Assembly: GCF_000265465.1 (NCBI RefSeq)
Contig: NC_018016.1
Span: forward strand, 62,001 to 126,000
Length of the DNA stretch: 64,000 nt
Direction of reading: 5' to 3'
Source: Ornithobacterium rhinotracheale DSM 15997
GTDB lineage: Bacteria > Bacteroidota > Bacteroidia > Flavobacteriales > Weeksellaceae
The notes beneath the pieces were generated by a model. That model was not told the origin of the DNA. It made no database searches and saw only the letters and a program-made list of their open reading frames with translations. This document shows positions 61,912 through 64,000 of this stretch, one piece after another. Positions within the stretch are counted from its first letter, which is position 1, and each line of letters starts with the position of its first letter. The position numbers and the translations under genes were made by a program.

Positions 61912-63288
61912 GCAAAAGCCCAGAAGAAATTAAAAAGCTTTGTAGAAAAACATAACCAAACTATTGCTACAAAGGCTAAAATAATGATAAAGCATTTTCT
62001 AAACAAAGTATATAATGCCAAAAAACTAAAAGGAAAAGCCAAAGCCATGGTAGTAACACAAGATATAGAATCTGCTATCCGCTATTATAAAGCTTTAAAT
62101 GAAATTTTAAAATCAAAGGGAAATCCTTTTAAAATAGCCATTGCTTTTTCTGGAGAAAAAACCGTTGACGGTGTAGAATATACAGAAGCAGCACTAAATG
62201 GTTTTTCCGAGAATGAAACAAAAGATTATTTTGATAAAGATGAATATAGAATTTTGGTTGTAGCTAATAAATACCTTACAGGGTTTGATCAGCCTAAATT
62301 AAGTTGTATGTATATAGACAAACGCTTGCAAGGCGTACTTGCGGTGCAAGCTTTAAGCCGATTGAATAGATCGTCAGAAAAACTTGGAAAGAAAACAGAA
62401 GATTTATTTATCCTAGATTTTTACAACGAAGTAGAGGATATAAAATCATCATTTGACCCGTTTTATACTTCAACATCTTTAAGTAAAGCTACTGATGTAA
62501 ATATTTTACATGAATTAGAGAGCACATTAAATGGAGTTGGCGTCTACGAATTAGATGAAGTAGAAGATTTTATAAACAAATATTTTGCGGGGGAAGACGC
62601 TCAATATCTCAGCCCCATCATAGATACAGCAGCAGAAAGATTTAATCAAGAATTAGAGCTAGAAGAAGATGAAAAAAAAGATTTCAAAGTAAAAGCAAAG
62701 CAATTTGTAAAAATCTATGGGCAGATGGCAGCTATTATCCCATTTGAAGTAATTTCGTGGGAGAGATTATTCTGGTTTTTAAAATTTTTAATTCCAAAAC
62801 TAATTGTAAGAACAAAAGAAGATGATTTGATAGATGAGATTTTGGAATCCGTAGATTTATCTACTTATGGAATTGAAAGAACAAAATTAAACTATAACAT
62901 AGAACTCGATGACTCAAATTCTGAAGTAGATCCACAGAACTCAAATCCAAGAGGTGTGCAGAATGAAACTAATGAAAAAAATGCCTTGGATGAAATTATA
63001 AAAGTTTTTAATGAAAGATATTTTCAACAATGGAATAAAGCACCTAAAGATCAAAAAGAAACGATGTTTAAAATTAATGAACAGATTAAAAACCACTCAG
63101 ATTTTATAGACAAAGTGGTGAAAAATAATGATGTGCAAAATAAAGATTTAGCATTTAGGTTATTAGCAGATACTATTATGAAAAACCGCAGAAAAGATGA
63201 AATTGATTTGTATAAACTTTATGCAAAAGACAAGGTTTTTTATGAGGGGTTCTTAGATATCTTGAAAAGATTATCAGGAGTGTTTTAA
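61912..63288 (+). pseudogene. 3' remnant of a second type I hsdR gene
   Basis: An open frame runs directly from the IS end (AKAQKKLKSFVEKHNQ..) to the stop at 63288, about 458 residues; the first ATG is at 61984. It is the C-terminal half of another type I restriction subunit: AMVVTQDIESAIRYY, the helicase segment ILVVANKYLTGFDQPKLSCMYIDK, and motif VI QALSRLNRSSEK, followed by a helical tail. The nuclease and first helicase domain are missing. It is not a copy of the intact hsdR at 53733, since the sequences differ clearly. The loss probably came with the IS. Confidence 0.88.
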
Positions 63289-63306
63289 ATAACGAAAAAT
63301 AGTATA

Positions 63307-63342
63307 AAACAAGGACAGTTTATTGCTGTCCTTGTTTGTTTT
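63307..63342 (+). terminator. Terminator after the hsdR remnant
   Basis: A 9-bp stem, caaggacag (63310-63318) with ctgtccttg (63326-63334), flanked by A and T runs. Confidence 0.85.
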
Positions 63343-63519
63343 GAACACAATCGAGAATGATAATCATGAAAATTAGAATTTTGATGGATTTTGTGTTTTC
63401 ATCAGTATGTTTGATTGGGGTTTTGATACAGAAAACACTCAAACCGAATTTAAACAGCTAAATCCTTTATTTTCGGTTGAGATTTCTTAATTTCGCTGCA
63501 AATCTTTTAAAATTCAATC

Positions 63520-64000
63520 ATGATTAAAAAATCTTACTATATTCTACTTAGTATTTCGTTGTTAAGCTCTTGTGGCTCTATTCACCGTATAGATAAAGGG
63601 GATAGGCATACAACTTTTAAGAAAACGAAAGTAGATAATAGCGTAAGTGGGCGTGCAAAAACGGTTTTAGATGAAGCGCATTACTATTTTGGGACACCAT
63701 ATAAATATGGCGGAACGACTAAAAATGGCATGGACTGCTCGGGATTGCTCTGGAATTCGTACCAGAAAGTAAACATTCAGTTACCACGCGTTTCTCGTGA
63801 ACAAGCCAATTATGGCATGAAAATCAATTTGAAAGATGTGCAACCTGGAGATGCTGTTTTCTTCAACACATCGGGGAGAGGGATTTCGCACGCAGGCATT
63901 GTAGACCGAGTTTCTGGGGGCGAAGTTTTTTTCATTCACTCATCATCTTCCAAGGGGGTAATGGTGAGTTCTCTAGAAGAGCCTTATTGGAAAAAAAGAT
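63520..64000 (+). CDS. NlpC/P60-family lipoprotein peptidase (3' partial)
   Basis: A cell-wall peptidase of the C40 family, cut by the window end after about 160 residues. It has a lipoprotein signal with Cys17 (LLSSC), then the NlpC/P60 domain: GTPYKYGGTTKNGMDCSGLLW with the catalytic Cys, SHAGIVD with His, and FFIHSSS with the third residue. Such Spr-type proteins cut peptide bonds in peptidoglycan stems during growth. It marks the return to ordinary chromosome on the far side of the accessory region. Confidence 0.92.
   Translation, partial: MIKKSYYILLSISLLSSCGSIHRIDKGDRHTTFKKTKVDNSVSGRAKTVLDEAHYYFGTPYKYGGTTKNGMDCSGLLWNSYQKVNIQLPRVSREQANYGMKINLKDVQPGDAVFFNTSGRGISHAGIVDRVSGGEVFFIHSSSSKGVMVSSLEEPYWKKR

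Noticed and set aside
48187-63288. Prophage or CRISPR array in the accessory region.
   Set aside because: No structural phage genes, no integrase, no regularly spaced direct repeats and no cas genes are visible.
63366-63461. Short open frame of 31 codons between the hsdR remnant terminator and the NlpC/P60 gene.
   Set aside because: No motif, no clear promoter, and an amino-acid composition expected from random AT-rich DNA.

Overview
The window is chromosomal DNA from a low-GC member of the Bacteroidota, most likely class Flavobacteriia. I infer this from a Bacteroidota-type RNA polymerase omega subunit, a BamD-omega-CoaBC-PorD-RecN gene order, a monomeric isocitrate dehydrogenase, a bacillithiol deacetylase, many genes without Shine-Dalgarno sequences, and many -7 boxes of the form TAnnTTTG with TTG/TTTG about 18-20 bases upstream. 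A Weeksellaceae or Ornithobacterium-like genome would fit, but the genus is not proven from sequence alone.

Bases 1-48187 are ordinary chromosome: central metabolism (methylglyoxal synthase, ribulose-phosphate epimerase, transaldolase-like aldolase, isocitrate dehydrogenase, pyruvate phosphate dikinase, ROK and BadF-type sugar kinases), DNA replication and repair (recF, recN, recQ, DciA-like, HU, YbaB), envelope functions (lnt, bamD, porD-like, MscS, several lipoproteins, an ECF sigma/anti-sigma/outer-membrane set), translation (fmt, RNase P RNA, tRNA-Ser) and small operons. The clearest regulatory find is a complete amino-acid attenuator ahead of asparagine synthetase asnB: a 17-residue leader peptide with eight Asn codons, mutually exclusive 1:2, 2:3 and 3:4 hairpins, and an intrinsic terminator.

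Bases 48187-63288, directly downstream of a tRNA-Ser(UGA) gene, are accessory. They begin with a type I restriction-modification operon (single-domain HsdS-like protein, HsdM, RhuM, full HsdS, a frameshifted HAD phosphatase, HsdR, YgjP-like metallopeptidase). A mobilisation module follows on the opposite strand (coiled-coil membrane protein, relaxase, MobC-like protein, a large imperfect palindrome that is a good oriT candidate, and a 5'-truncated primase). Then comes a 1.48-kb IS3-family element with 25-bp terminal inverted repeats. It abuts the primase on one side and the 3' part of a second, different hsdR gene on the other, with no target duplication, which points to an IS-linked deletion or rearrangement. 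The chromosome resumes with a NlpC/P60 lipoprotein cut by the window end.

Two genes carry frameshifts (a nitroreductase and the HAD gene in the restriction operon). A ROK kinase lacks the zinc loop usual in its family, and a sirtuin lacks the zinc cysteines. Several genes appear to have -7 promoter boxes only 4-5 bases before the start codon, suggesting leaderless transcripts.
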